Under the pieces are notes generated by a model. It did not search any database, had not been told where the DNA came from, and saw only the letters and a program-made list of their open reading frames with translations. A stretch of 64,000 nucleotides of DNA, from the NCBI GenBank assembly GCA_963971305.1, contig OZ020311.1:7440001-7504000 (forward strand). Direction: 5' to 3'. Made by a program: the position numbers and the translations under genes. Origin of the DNA: Arcuatula senhousia. Lineage: Eukaryota > Mollusca > Bivalvia > Mytilida > Mytilidae. This document shows, piece by piece, positions 23,117-34,190 of the stretch (positions are counted from its first letter, which is position 1; every line of letters begins with the position of its first letter).

Positions 23117-25004
23117 TCCGGAGCACCTGAGTTCACTCTTGTTTCGACTGGAGTTCGCGTTGTTGATTGATATTCAGTTATTTTGTGTTTCCATGTTTTA
23201 CATGTTGTCTGTTTTTGTCCCGTTCCTGTTGGTGTTTACTGGTTTTGTCTCTGCCCTTTCGGACTTTTGATATTCGTATACCCCATTGGTATCTCTGCTT
23301 CTTTTAAACCTTAATCTTCATTCATATGAAGCAGACTTCTTACAATCTCTTCTAGACAAAAAAGATCGTAGACTAGCTCTCTCTTTCAACCTCACGTTCC
23401 GTTAAAGTGATGATGTCCTCTCACTAAACAATTCTCGATTTGTTGACTTTCTCCATCTCATATATCCCCAGGAGCTTGAGATAAAGGACACAATGGATTG
23501 TAGGAAGTCTGCTTCATATTCAGATCTACATCTCGAAATTGACTCTTAAGGAGGACTTTCGACAAGGCTCTATGACCAACGTGATGACTTAACTTTCCAA
23601 TCGTCAACTTCCCTTCTTGTGTAGCAACATTCCGTCCGCTCCAGCTTATGGAGTTTACTTATCTCAATTGATTCGTTACTCCAGAGCGTGCGGGACTTAC
23701 ATCGATTTCCCTAGCAGAGCAACACGTCTGAAGCAAAAATTGCTCACACAGGGTTATGTTGCTCCTCGGTTGCTGTCCTCACTCAAGAAATTTTACGGAA
23801 GACATCATGCACTCATAGACAAATATGGGATTTCGATCTCTCAGATGAGTGCAGATGTTGGTTTGTCATAGGAATTTGTTTTGTCTTCCTTTACCGGATT
23901 TGACATGCTGAATGGACTATTGACAACGCGACGGGTGTGCTACAGCAAGCAGGAACTGCTTACTCTTCCGGAGCACCTGAGTTCACTCTTGTTTCGACTG
24001 GAGTTCGCGTTGTTGATTGATATTCAGTTATTTTGTGTTTCCATGTTTTACATGTTGTCTGTTTTTGTCCCGTTCCTGTTGGTGTTTACTGGTTTTGTCT
24101 CTGCCCTTTCGGACTTTTGATATTCGTATACCCCATTGGTATCTCTGCTTCTTTTAAACCTTAATCTTCATTCATATGAAGCAGACTTCTTACAATCTCT
24201 TCTAGACAAAAAAGATCGTAGACTAGCTCTCTCTTTCAACCTCACGTTCCGTTAAAGTGATGATGTCCTCTCACTAAACAATTCTCGATTTGTTGACTTT
24301 CTCCATCTCATATATCCCCAGGAGCTTGAGATAAAGGACACAATGGATTGTAGGAAGTCTGCTTCATATTCAGATCTACATCTCGAAATTGACTCTTAAG
24401 GAGGACTTTCGACAAGGCTCTATGATCAACGTGATGACTTAACTTTCCAATCGTCAACTTCCCTTCTTGTGTAGCAACATTCCGTCCGCTCCAGCTTATG
24501 GAGTTTACTTATCTCAATTGATTCGTTACTCCAGAGCGTGCGGGACTTACATCGATTTCCTTAGCAGAGCAACACGTCTGAAGCAAAAATTGCTCACACA
24601 GGGTTATGTTGCTCCTCGGTTGCTGTCCTCACTCAAGAAATTTTACGGAAGACATCATGCACTAATAGACAAATATGGGATTTCGATCTCTCAGATGAGT
24701 GCAGATGTTGGTTTGTCATAGGAATTTGTTTTGTCTTCCTTTACCGGATTTGACATGCTGAATGGACTATTGACAACGCGACGGGTGTGCTACAGCAAGC
24801 AGGAACTGCTTACTCTTCCGGAGCACCTGAGTTCACTCTTGTTTCGACTGGAGTTCGCGTTGTTGATTGATATTCAGTTATTTTGTGTTTCCATGTTTTA
24901 CATGTTGTCTGTTTTTGTCCCGTTTTTGTTGGTGTTTACTGGTTTTGTCTCTGCCCTTTCGGACTTTTGATATTCGGATACCCCATTGGTACCTCTGCTT
25001 CTCT
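23117..25004 (+). pseudogene. Reverse-transcriptase relic in an 850-bp tandem array
   Basis: Two full 850-bp units and a partial third (cttccggagcacctgagttc at 23117, 23967 and 24817). Each unit is a 3' UTR-like part followed by the C-terminal part of an RT. FR*SDDVLSLNN replaces the FRYIDD catalytic motif; then come IYPQELEIKDT, further stops, and an intact stretch (23617-23871) with IPSAPAYGVYLSQLIRYSRA and KKFYGRHHALIDKYGISISQ. Both units share the same stop codons, so the duplication came after inactivation. The joint runs from 3' UTR directly into the mid-RT, the arrangement of truncated head-to-tail copies. The 5' part is absent. It lies within CTLD intron 2. Confidence 0.8.
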
Positions 25005-25535
25005 AAATGTTTTAATTAAAAAAAAAACTTCAACTGATTTCTATAGATAAAACAAGGGAGATAATTCATGCGAAAACTTACCCTTAAATTACAAAGGTTT
25101 GTACGTATACGGTAGACAAAACTTTATGCTAGTGACCCCCTATTTTTTTTGTTTATTTCAAAATATGCTATACAACATTAATTTTGATCAAACAAAATAA
25201 GGATTTGAACACGTAGAATTTTTCTGAAACTATATGTTGTGTGCTGATAATTATTTGGCCTTTCCTATATAATATATGGTAAGTTTGGAAAACTTTGATC
25301 CTAAATATTGTAAAAAAAAGCCTGAATAGTGGGTCCAATATCTTAACATAAGAGAGAATAAACCCAGTAGGAACATAATTAACAATAGATATTTTAAATT
25401 CGGTATTATTTTTGGGGTCAAGTGTCCTCACCTTAATTGAATAGTCTCAAATGATATGGGGTTTAATACATTACTTAGGACAAGAACTTTCTAAAACATG
25501 GCCAAAATCATCTGTTTTACTTTTTGTTTGTATAG

Positions 25536-25659
25536 GACTACTGTCAAAGATTTGGTGGATATTTGGTCGAGATAACATCACCCGTAGAGAATTTTTACAT
25601 CAAAACGGAAATTCAGAGGCGCTATCGTCATGCCTATCTAAATGGGGAAAAAGTCTGGG
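25536..25659 (+). CDS. CTLD exon 3: middle of the C-type lectin domain
   Basis: Acceptor gtttgtatag|GAC, donor TGGG|gtaagg. Reads DYCQRFGGYLVEITSPVEN then FYIKTEIQRRYRHAYLNGEK and VW. This is the conserved C-x(3)-G-G-x-L-V-x-I run with the following acidic and Asn residues before helix 2. Without it the CTLD would be incomplete. Phase is 0 in and 1 out: exon 2 ends phase 0 and exon 4 starts with the two bases needed after phase 1. The Cys of DYC should pair with the Cys of FVCE in exon 4. Intron 2 is about 9.6 kb because of the 6.5-kb element and the RT relic. Confidence 0.85.
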
Positions 25660-26365
25660 GTAAGGGTAAAGTGTATATGCTATTTTATTGATAAATCAAT
25701 ACATAAGTATTTATATTAATTCGAGACTATAGATATACATATCATCAACGACCCAACGATCGCTTTAGGTTGATTCACAAACTTAGACATGTCAGAGGAT
25801 CAATCTAAAGCTCCTACTTAAGTTATTGAACAATAAGAGAAAAAATATCCACTGATTAAAGTTAAAAGCAGATAAACTGTGACAGGGTTTGTGGCTGACC
25901 GTGAGAACCTATCCACGAGGATCCAAACTGCGCCCGTCTAAGGATAAAGAGCTGGATAGAATTATTAAACCGATATCAGAAAAAATGATCTGTTGCAAAA
26001 AATAAAAGCCCAGACATTTGTTTAGTAAAATAAAACATTAACTGCGAATCAAATCATAATCCTATTTGTTAATTGTTAAGTTTTTTCCATGTACCGAAAA
26101 AATCCAACACAAAAATAGAGGGGCCTACACCCTTGAAAAATATGAAGATGACATGCAATGTCAACCAAATTTTAACTGAACGTAGTATTTGGGTAAGTAG
26201 CATAACATAACTGAAAAGTAAATTAAAATCACTTTAAACCCTTCTGGAAATGGACCATATATCTTTGGTATTAGTGAAAATGACCATTTTTCAGTATTTA
26301 CCTATTAAAATTCTATAGAAAAAATAATTTTTAACAGTTCAGTTGCAGTCAGACTTTAATTGTTG

Positions 26366-26635
26366 GAGAACACATCAAAGCTTTGAATTGTCTGTTTTAA
26401 TCTAAAATTGTCTTAACCTAAGGTTCTTCCTACCCAAGACATAGGTTGATCATCTTAGTAATAATTCGGTTCCCCAGTTTGGTACTTTTGGTCTTACTGT
26501 TCTATGCTCTTCTATTCATATAGTGATTGGCATTTTCATTATTTTTCGTAGAGCGCCTCTGATAAGTCTTGAATAGACGAAACGCGCGTCAGGCGTTGCA
26601 AACTTATTGTGTTGAACTTTGTTGTCATTTTTATT
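26366..26635 (+). repeat. Retrozyme A, single copy in CTLD intron 3
   Basis: Starts 'ttggagaacacatcaaagct' and ends 'gaactttgttgtcatt', more diverged than the copies at 1.5-2.5 kb. Confidence 0.75.
26554..26595 (+). ncRNA. Hammerhead ribozyme A5, core mutated (G8 to A)
   Basis: The core reads CTGATAA. The changed base is G8, the general acid of the reaction. Stems and cleavage site are otherwise intact. Predicted inactive. Confidence 0.75.
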
Positions 26636-26864
26636 ATTTCTATGGTGGAACTAAAATATATAGCCTTTATATTATCTATTTCCTTTTAATTAGACGAGAA
26701 AGGTGGATTTGCATAATAAGGGCACGGGCGCAGTTTGGGCATGAGCGAAGTTACATGTAGGACCTCAAACGATATATTGTCTGTACCTATACTGAACTTT
26801 CGTTGAATAACCCATTTGTAAATTTTAATTTGTATTAAATGGCGAAGTCCCAAAAATGTTTTTG

Positions 26865-27135
26865 GGTTCCTGGTTGGCCGAGTGGTCTAAGGCGCTGGTT
26901 GAAACACCACACTATTTATCACTAGCCGATCACCTCTCAGCTGGAGTCCGTTTGTATTTAACAAAAAGGGGACTTCCCCAACTGTATGCGATTAGTTTTG
27001 TCAGTTACCTGCCCAAAGTCAGTGGTTTCCTCCGGGTACTCCGGTTTCCTCTGACATTAAAACTGACCGCCCTACATGGCCCAATGGGTCGATATAGGGC
27101 GTTAAACACCAAAACACACAAACACACACAAACAT
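26865..27135 (+). mobile_element. tRNA-derived SINE in CTLD intron 3
   Basis: Starts with a tRNA-like head (ttggccgagtggtctaaggc, the A box of a Ser/Leu-type tRNA). It continues with the phrase ggtttcctccgggtactccg, the conserved central domain seen in many mollusc SINEs, and ends with gggcgttaaacacc and a CA-rich tail. The B box is degenerate. A real tRNA gene is excluded because no anticodon arm or 3' acceptor strand follows. Confidence 0.8.
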
Positions 27136-27833
27136 CCAAAAATATTACAACAATAATAAAATGTATGAGTATGAATCCAATTTTCATTGGTTAACTTCAG
27201 TTAGAACGCTGAATCCAAAACTTACTGTCTTTCTAAATTTTGTATTACAATATATACTATGATCTTAACTATCACTTAAAGGCAGGGTAGCTAATTGTCA
27301 CTTTGATCTGTTGACATGTAAAAGATTAAAATGGATAATACAATATTAAAATTAATATTAAGATTTAAATGAATAAAAGTGAAATAAAATCTAACAAAGC
27401 TTATCAAAATACAAATAAATAAATTTTTCCATTTAAGTAATTTTTTTCCTAACATCAATAAGAAAAAAAACCCAAAGTTTTAGCACTGTTACACAACCAT
27501 TACTATCAATAACACTGCTTTGTTGACCGTTTTACATATCACAATTAGTTACACATAAAAAAAAACATCCTGAAAGAATAAATATGATTTTAGAACATCC
27601 GATGTAGTTCACAGATAAGAAGGTTTGATAAGGAGAACAACAAACTTTGCAAAATAGCAGTGTTAAGCATAACAAACAATACAAGCTTTGGACATGTTGG
27701 AGCCGTATACAAAATGGCAGACTTTTTTCAAGATAGCCGTCAAGTTGGTGTTTCAATTGAGATACAATTGGCCACAGTAGTCTAAGGATCAAATCAACTA
27801 GACATTATTAATATTTCACATCCGTCTTTTTAG

Positions 27834-28029
27834 GTTACTGGACAGGTTTGAAAAAGATCAACAATCAGTGGCTTTGGGTCAATTCTAGGGCACAGCTGAC
27901 GTATACCAACTGGAACCCCGGGGAGCCTAATTACACAGGGGAGGAATGTGTGCATATTCCGTATCATCTGAATTTCAACTGGAATGATTACTATTGTAGT
28001 GCTGCAGAGTACTTCGTTTGCGAGAAAAA
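27834..28029 (+). CDS. CTLD exon 4: ligand-binding half of the C-type lectin domain
   Basis: Acceptor gtctttttag|GT, phase 1 in. Reads YWTGLKKINNQWLWVNS, then NWNPGEPNYTGEECVHIP, then NWNDYYCSAAEYFVCEKK. The EPN tripeptide and the WND motif are the calcium site 2 residues of a sugar-binding CTLD; EPN is the mannose-type version. EEC and YYC supply the inner disulfide and FVCE the outer one, so all six long-form cysteines are accounted for across exons 2-4. A donor-like AA|gtatgt ends the exon at 28029; a final exon is then needed and is not certain. If the donor is not used, the frame runs on to TAA at 28097-28099. The protein would have about 186 residues before the tail: signal peptide, coiled coil, one CTLD. 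It is probably a secreted mannose-type lectin of innate recognition (inference). Confidence 0.9.
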
Positions 28030-30120
28030 GTATGTATGTTCGCATTCAGCAAGAAGCAAAGTTTTTATAATTCCTAAAATTATATACGGCTTTAGTTAAA
28101 ACGCCTATTTTTCCTCCATAAGGAAATAATTTAAATGCTTATAAAATTGAATCTCTTTACAGCTTGCAAATTCGAGTGTGGCCTTTGTGGCAACCACAAT
28201 TTAGCCTACTAATAGTGTTCTCTACTAAAGGGTCTTTGATGCGCAAAGGGTGTTGCTATTCCTGTACACGAAACAAGTTTATGTTGTTCTTTTTGAAGGA
28301 GTAATTGTGATTATTTCTGACATTACAGCACTTCAAAACAAAATGAAACGAAGGAAAAACGTTACAACAAACACAGAAATGATATTTCTAAACACTGAAT
28401 GTTTCAATTAACTCAAGGAAAGAATAAAAAAAAACATTGTCAAGACTGTGGTTAAATTGATACCGTTTATGACCCTCTAAGTAGCAAATGTCAACAAGTT
28501 CCTTCATAAACATGCGTTTGTCTAGGATTTATACATTCAATATTTAATCGTCAAAATTTGCAATATTTGAACTTTAACTTGCATGTCCCTATAGTTTACA
28601 ACTTTCGCTAAAAATTAGTTGCGGTACGAAACGTTGCTTCTGTTATGGGATTTTATTTCTTTAAAATACTGACTATGCAAATTTGTGTACCTAGTTGATG
28701 TCAATACACATAAAGCTGGATATCTATGACCACAAAGGCCTTTGTAGATCCTTGTAGACGAGAAATTTTTATCATGATAATTTAGACAAAAGAAAGTGTA
28801 TTATGATTTGAAGTTTCATTTTTGGTTTCTAAATTAATCAATTTAAAAAACGAATCATTTTAGGCAAAGGATCCGAACCGAATTTAGATGTTACACAGGT
28901 GTCTTTTTTATACTGTAAATGGTCGATACATGTATCATCGGTTGTAGACCCTGCTTCTATGTTCGAGCATTTCGGGTCCAAGTGAAATTCTTTTTTGATC
29001 TTCAAATGTTCATATTAGATGTTACTTCCTATAATGTGCATGTACAACATATAAACCATGCAAGTTTTATTCATCATTTTTGTCAATCTTGCGAAGCAGA
29101 TTGGGACATGGGTGTTACTTTATCGGGTGCGATAGCGGTTGAGGCTTTAACTCAATATATTAAGGTGTAAGTCCTTCAGAGCTATAAGTCTCAGGTAAAT
29201 GAAACTTGGTAAGTTATTATCTATTTAGTAGTCAGATGCAGTTGAATCCAATTCACCATTTTTTTACCTAGACTTTGCTTTTTTGAACATCCTCACATTT
29301 CTGGAACTGCTAGTCCTAGGTTGAAGAAACTATGTAATTTTGCACCCTAGATGGCCTGTTACAGCTGCATTCTTATCTATTGACTTGCCCTTTCTATATA
29401 TTTCAAATTTCCTTTTAATATTGACTCACATTTTGCTTTCGGGGAGGGTTATGAACCTCTCCAGTGAGAAAAATCTCACAAAATTTAATATTACAATAGG
29501 GTACAGTTTTCAAACAAGTGTTTTTATAATGCAAATTTTAAAATTGTCCTTTTATCAAGGTTGTGTAAAGTACATCTTTTCCGTCTCTCATCTGATAGTA
29601 ATTGAGACTGAATCTGAAAGAGCTCGTTTTTTAATTGAAAACACATTAAAATGCGAATAACATTAATTGTCATGTTTTGTTAGTAAATGCATGTAAGTGA
29701 TACTTTGGAAGTCTTATTGCAAAACACATATCGCATAAAACATCCGAACACCAAACTGTTAATTAAAATTTTGCAACCGCTTTTGAATTAAATCGCATTT
29801 TCTGCAAAGCAAAAGCTATGACTTCGTCTTTCCGAGTTCCAATGCCCATTAAAAAATACAATTATTTCTTGAGTCAACAAAATACGTTCCTTTCTCATAT
29901 TCCATGTTTAACAGTTGTTGTTTTTTCCGTGTCTGAAAAGATGCTTTTTTGTCAATAAGTATTTAGGAGCACGGATATGGTCTGTAATGGTGTAGAATGA
30001 ATAATACCATATTTTGGTTGCATGACGATATTTACACAAACTTGATGTCCACGTAGCTTAAAGCAAATACCTTGAACTGTTGTTTTTTTGCCATAGTCAT
30101 AGTAGTAATAAGATAGAAGA
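28030..30120. other. Probable 3' region of the CTLD gene, then unassigned sequence
   Basis: An AATAAA at 28423-28428 could serve as a polyadenylation signal. An acceptor-like tctctttacag at 28151-28161 is in a suitable place for a last exon but opens an unremarkable frame. Nothing else is recognised to about 30.1 kb. Confidence 0.4.
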
Positions 30121-30124
30121 AACA

Positions 30125-30330
30125 GATAGGTACTAATGGGACAGTTTGATGTCCGAAAGGGAATAAGTCAACATACAAGGAAAAACATAAAGAAACATAC
30201 TACAAAAAAACTCTATCTGAAGAGAATCAACAATGCTGACTCAAGTCATACCGAGAGTAAACTACGGTGCCCCAGAAAGGTAAGCTGTTCATGCCTGTGT
30301 GCAATATATCAGGCGCGTTGCTAAGGGTCG
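30125..30330 (-). pseudogene. Fragment of the YIDD reverse-transcriptase element, 3' region
   Basis: The + strand phrases 'gtccgaaagggaataagtca' and 'ctacggtgccccagaaaggt' match the inverse of the 3' UTR in the 850-bp units. No RT domain remains. Confidence 0.5.
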
Positions 30331-30639
30331 ATTAAGTGTAAAAATAAACCAGTAAAAGATGTTAAAACAGGATTACTTTTATGGAAACGATTTAATATTG
30401 TGTTGACCGATCATTTGACCTTGCACTATATTCTAATTATAGGGAATGATTTTTTGCTTCATTTTATTGCAGTGTGTCCCACAGCTGAGTCATCGGTTGA
30501 AAGGAATATCAACATTATAAATCTTAGAATTTTTCACAAAGTGGAATTTTTTATTAAAGCATTAAAAAAAACACCTGTTTTCTGTTCTTAATGTCTCCAA
30601 TTTAATTTCTTGAACTAGGACGCAATCATCAACAAACAT

Positions 30640-32238
30640 CACCTCGTGATTACATGTAGCAAATTTTGTCTTTAAACGTGACGCTGTATCTATAAACAAT
30701 AGCATGCTTTATCTCAACATCTCTGGAATAATGTTCAACTGTAAAAGAGATTTCCATCAGCCAAATCAGAGAGAAGCTTACACACCTCCAATACAAACAA
30801 CAAAAATAACAGATTTTTTCATACAATTTGATCTTAAAACTAACCACTTGAAGTGTACATATCCTCAGAATTTGTAACCTATAAAAAGCTTGTTTACAAG
30901 ATTTAAACACCTTTTATGCATGTTTGAGAAAAGCTTAGCTTCCCTTAATTGGTAGAGCGGCTAAAGGTAACATTTTGAAGACAGCACTCGTAAATCTAAA
31001 ACAGCCCCTTTTAACAAACTTAGAATTCAGAGACAGTTTTGCAAATCACGTCATAAAATGACGCAGCATCACTTGCACGATGTTTTGTACTTGCCAATAA
31101 TTAAGATGATAAAAAGCTGAAATCTTCTTTCCGATTAATGATTTCTGTCTTTTACAAAGGCAAACGTGTACCAAAGGAGCAGTCAAAATAAGTTCGAAAG
31201 GGCAAACATGAAGCCAGTAAACACGAACGAGAATAGCACGAAGAAACTTAAAACACAAGAACAACTGAATAACAATCAACAACACAGACCCGTCGTAACG
31301 CGAGTGAACTCAGGTATCCCGGAAGAGTAAACAGTTCTTCCTTGCTTTAGCAAACTTAACAGTCAATTCATCTCGTCAAACCCAGTAAAGTAGGGAAAAA
31401 AACAAAGTCCTGTGACCAACCAACATCTGCATTTATCTGAGGGATAGAAATCCCAAATTTTTTAATTATCTAAAAGAACACTGTTGATCTTAAAATTAAC
31501 CACTTTAATTCTACGTTTCCTCAGAATCCTTAACTTAACTTATTATAAAGCTTGTTTACACGATTTAAGCACCTTTAAATCCTTTTAGAAAAAAAACTAG
31601 CTTCTCGTGGAAGAGCCGCTAACAAAAAGAACATTTTAAAGACAGGGTTTTCAAAATGTTAATCGGGTTTGGGGTTGCGAAGGGACCCGCAGTAGTGCTA
31701 AGTTTGTCGGTATAAGCCCATCAAAGAGAGTCCAGAAACTTGACACCAGATCAGGCCGCTTTGCCCACAAAGTGACTGTGATTCGTGTCCAAGGTGGTTA
31801 AATAGGGCAGCCCTGTCATAATGAATGCAAGAAACGTCATGCTATAATATGGAAAACCTGACTGCAAACCAAAGTGATGCACCGTGTTGGTAAAAAATGT
31901 CACGTTCCCCGCACGTTAAAAAACCATGCTACAGGTCTCGGTAAGAATAGGATCCGTAGGATACCCATACAGAAAGCTTAATTATCAATCCTCTACTCAT
32001 CACTTCTTATCCAAGTGGCATTCAAAACTCCCCTCCCCAATAAGCCTTGTGGCCCCCTTTCCAACACTTCATCTTCATTTAATGTTCATTGATTTCCCGG
32101 ATATAAATCGCGCTGCTTAAGAGTAAAGCAATAAATTACTTACTAGCTAACTAATTATAACAAACTCAAAGAGTAAAACGTCCCATTTAAACACACTTAC
32201 AATTTAGCAGACGGTTTTGCAAAGTCACGTTATAAAAA
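30640..32238. repeat. Repeat X copies and RT-element debris
   Basis: 30905-31090 is the paralog of 1-180. 31155-31460 is another - strand 3' fragment of the YIDD element. 31555-31650 and 32155-32238 are partial X copies. The short segment at 32097-32140 (atcgcgctgcttaagagt) matches 61425-61460. 31660-31920 is not recognised. Confidence 0.5.
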
Positions 32239-34190
32239 ACAAGAGGCTCCCAGGAGCCTGAATCGCTCACCTGACATATGTGCCTGAAGTAAAGGTTATA
32301 AGGCAAAATCTATTTAACCTTGAAAGGGTCATAAGATTAATAAGGGGGTCATCTGACAATATGGTGGATCTAAAAGTGCTGATCACTTTTGTTCTCAATC
32401 AAAATCTAAAAATCTGTCACCCTTTTTGAGTTATTTGCAAAAAACTGCCATTTACCCCTATGTTCTATTTTTAGCCACAGTGACCATGTTTTACAACCAA
32501 TCAAAAATCCCCACAACAGTTCTATACACCTAATAATAATAAACAATAATACCAAGTTTGGTTCCATTTGGACTTAAAGTGTCAGAGGAGTTAACATTTT
32601 CAATATAAGGAAATGCAGTTAAAATGCTCAATTGTGACGTTCCAAGGGCAATAACTCCTCAAAGGAAAGGTCCTACAACGTTGACTCTGTTACAAATTTT
32701 GTAGATCTTGATGTGTTTAACAATATGCAATTTAGATTTCTCAAATGTCTTGTATACTTTTCAAGATATTGAGCTAAACATGTGCAAAATTTGCAAAAAA
32801 TCCACAAAAAGGGCAATAACTCCTACATGAGTTGTTGGATTTTCTTCAAAATTTCAGAGCTGGTAGATCTTGAGGTGCTCATCACTTTTGTTCCCAATCA
32901 AAATTTTGAAATCTGTCACCGTTTTAGAGTTATTTGCAAAAAAACTGCCATTTACCCCTATGTTCTATTTTTAGCCACAGCTGCCATGTTTTACGACCAA
33001 TCAAAAATCCCCACATCAGTTCTATACACCTAATGCTAATAAACAACTAAACCAAGTTTGGTTCCATTTGGACTTAAAGTGTCAGAGGAGTTGACGTTTT
33101 CAATGTAATGAGGAAATGCTGTTAAAATGCTAAATTTTGACGTTCTAAGGGCAATAACTCCTAAAACGAAAGGTCCTACAACGTTGACCCTTTACATATT
33201 TTGTAGATCTTGATGTGCTTAACAATATGCAATTTAAATTTCTCAAATATCTAGTATAGTTTTCAAGATATTGAGCTAAACAGGTGCAAAATTTGCAAAA
33301 AATCCACAAAAAGGGCAATAACTCCTACACGGGTTGTTGGAATTTCTTCAAAATTTCAGAGCTGGTAGTTCTTGAGGTGCTGATCACTTTTGTTCCCAAT
33401 CAAAATTTTGTAATCTGTCACCGTTTTAGAGTTATTTGCAAAAAACTGCCATTTACCTCTATGTTCTATTTTTAGCCACAGCGGCCATGTTTTACAACCA
33501 ATCAAAAATCCCCACATCAGTTCTATACACCTAATGCTAATAAACAACTATACTAGGTTTTGTTCCATTTGGACTTAAAGTGTCAGAGGAGTTAACGTTT
33601 TCAATGTAATGAGGAAATGCTGTTAAAATGCTAAATTTTGACGTTCTAAGGGCAATAACTCCTAAAAGGAAAGGTCCTACAACGTTGACCCTGTTACATA
33701 TTTTGTAGATCTTGATGTGCTTAACAATGTGCAATTTAAATTTCTCAAATATCTAGTATAGTTTTCAAGATATTGAGCTAAACACGTGCAAAATTTGCAA
33801 AAAATCCACAAAAAGGGCAATTACTCCTACATGGGTCGTTGGATTTTCTTAAAAATTTCAGGGTAGGTAGATATTGAGGTGCTGATCACTTTTAGTTTTG
33901 CCAGAATTTTGATATCTGTAGCCGTTTTTGGGTTATTTGCAAAAAACTGCATTTTACCCCTATGTTCTATTTTTAGCCATGGCGGCCATGTTTTTTTAAA
34001 AATCAAAATTTCGAACGATAGTTTTGTAGGCCATACCCTAAAGATCAACTACACCAAGTTTGGTTTCAATTGGACTTATGGTGTCAGAGGAGTTAACGTT
34101 TGAAAAAAGTTTACGGACGGACGACGGACGGACGACGGACGCCAAGTGACGCCAATAGCTCACATGACCCTACGGGTCAGGTGAGCTAAA
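32239..34190. mobile_element. 1.95-kb TIR element with internal 500-bp repeats
   Basis: The left end has a hairpin (gaggctcccaggagcct) then tcgctcacctgac; the right end is hairpinned (agctcacatgacccta then cgggtcaggtgagct), giving inverted cgctcacctga/tcaggtgagct. A gacggacggac tract precedes the right end. The interior repeats a phrase around 'gggcaataactcctac' near 32780, 33310 and 33815, about 500 bp apart. Long frames in these repeats are shared composition, not genes. It splits a copy of repeat X: 'gttataaaaaa' on the left resumes as 'aacagcatcaattc' on the right. A very common bivalve repeat type. Confidence 0.75.

Noticed and set aside
26865..26960. tRNA-Ser/Leu gene
   Set aside because: Only the A-box half is tRNA-like; the rest is a SINE body.
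28151..28320. Last exon of the CTLD gene after tctctttacag
   Set aside because: Acceptor and phase are possible but the encoded tail has no conserved feature; kept only as a possibility.
32782..33475. Repeated frames beginning MQNLQKIHKKGN as a small protein family
   Set aside because: They fall in the 500-bp internal repeats of a transposon; the other strand and frames are equally open.
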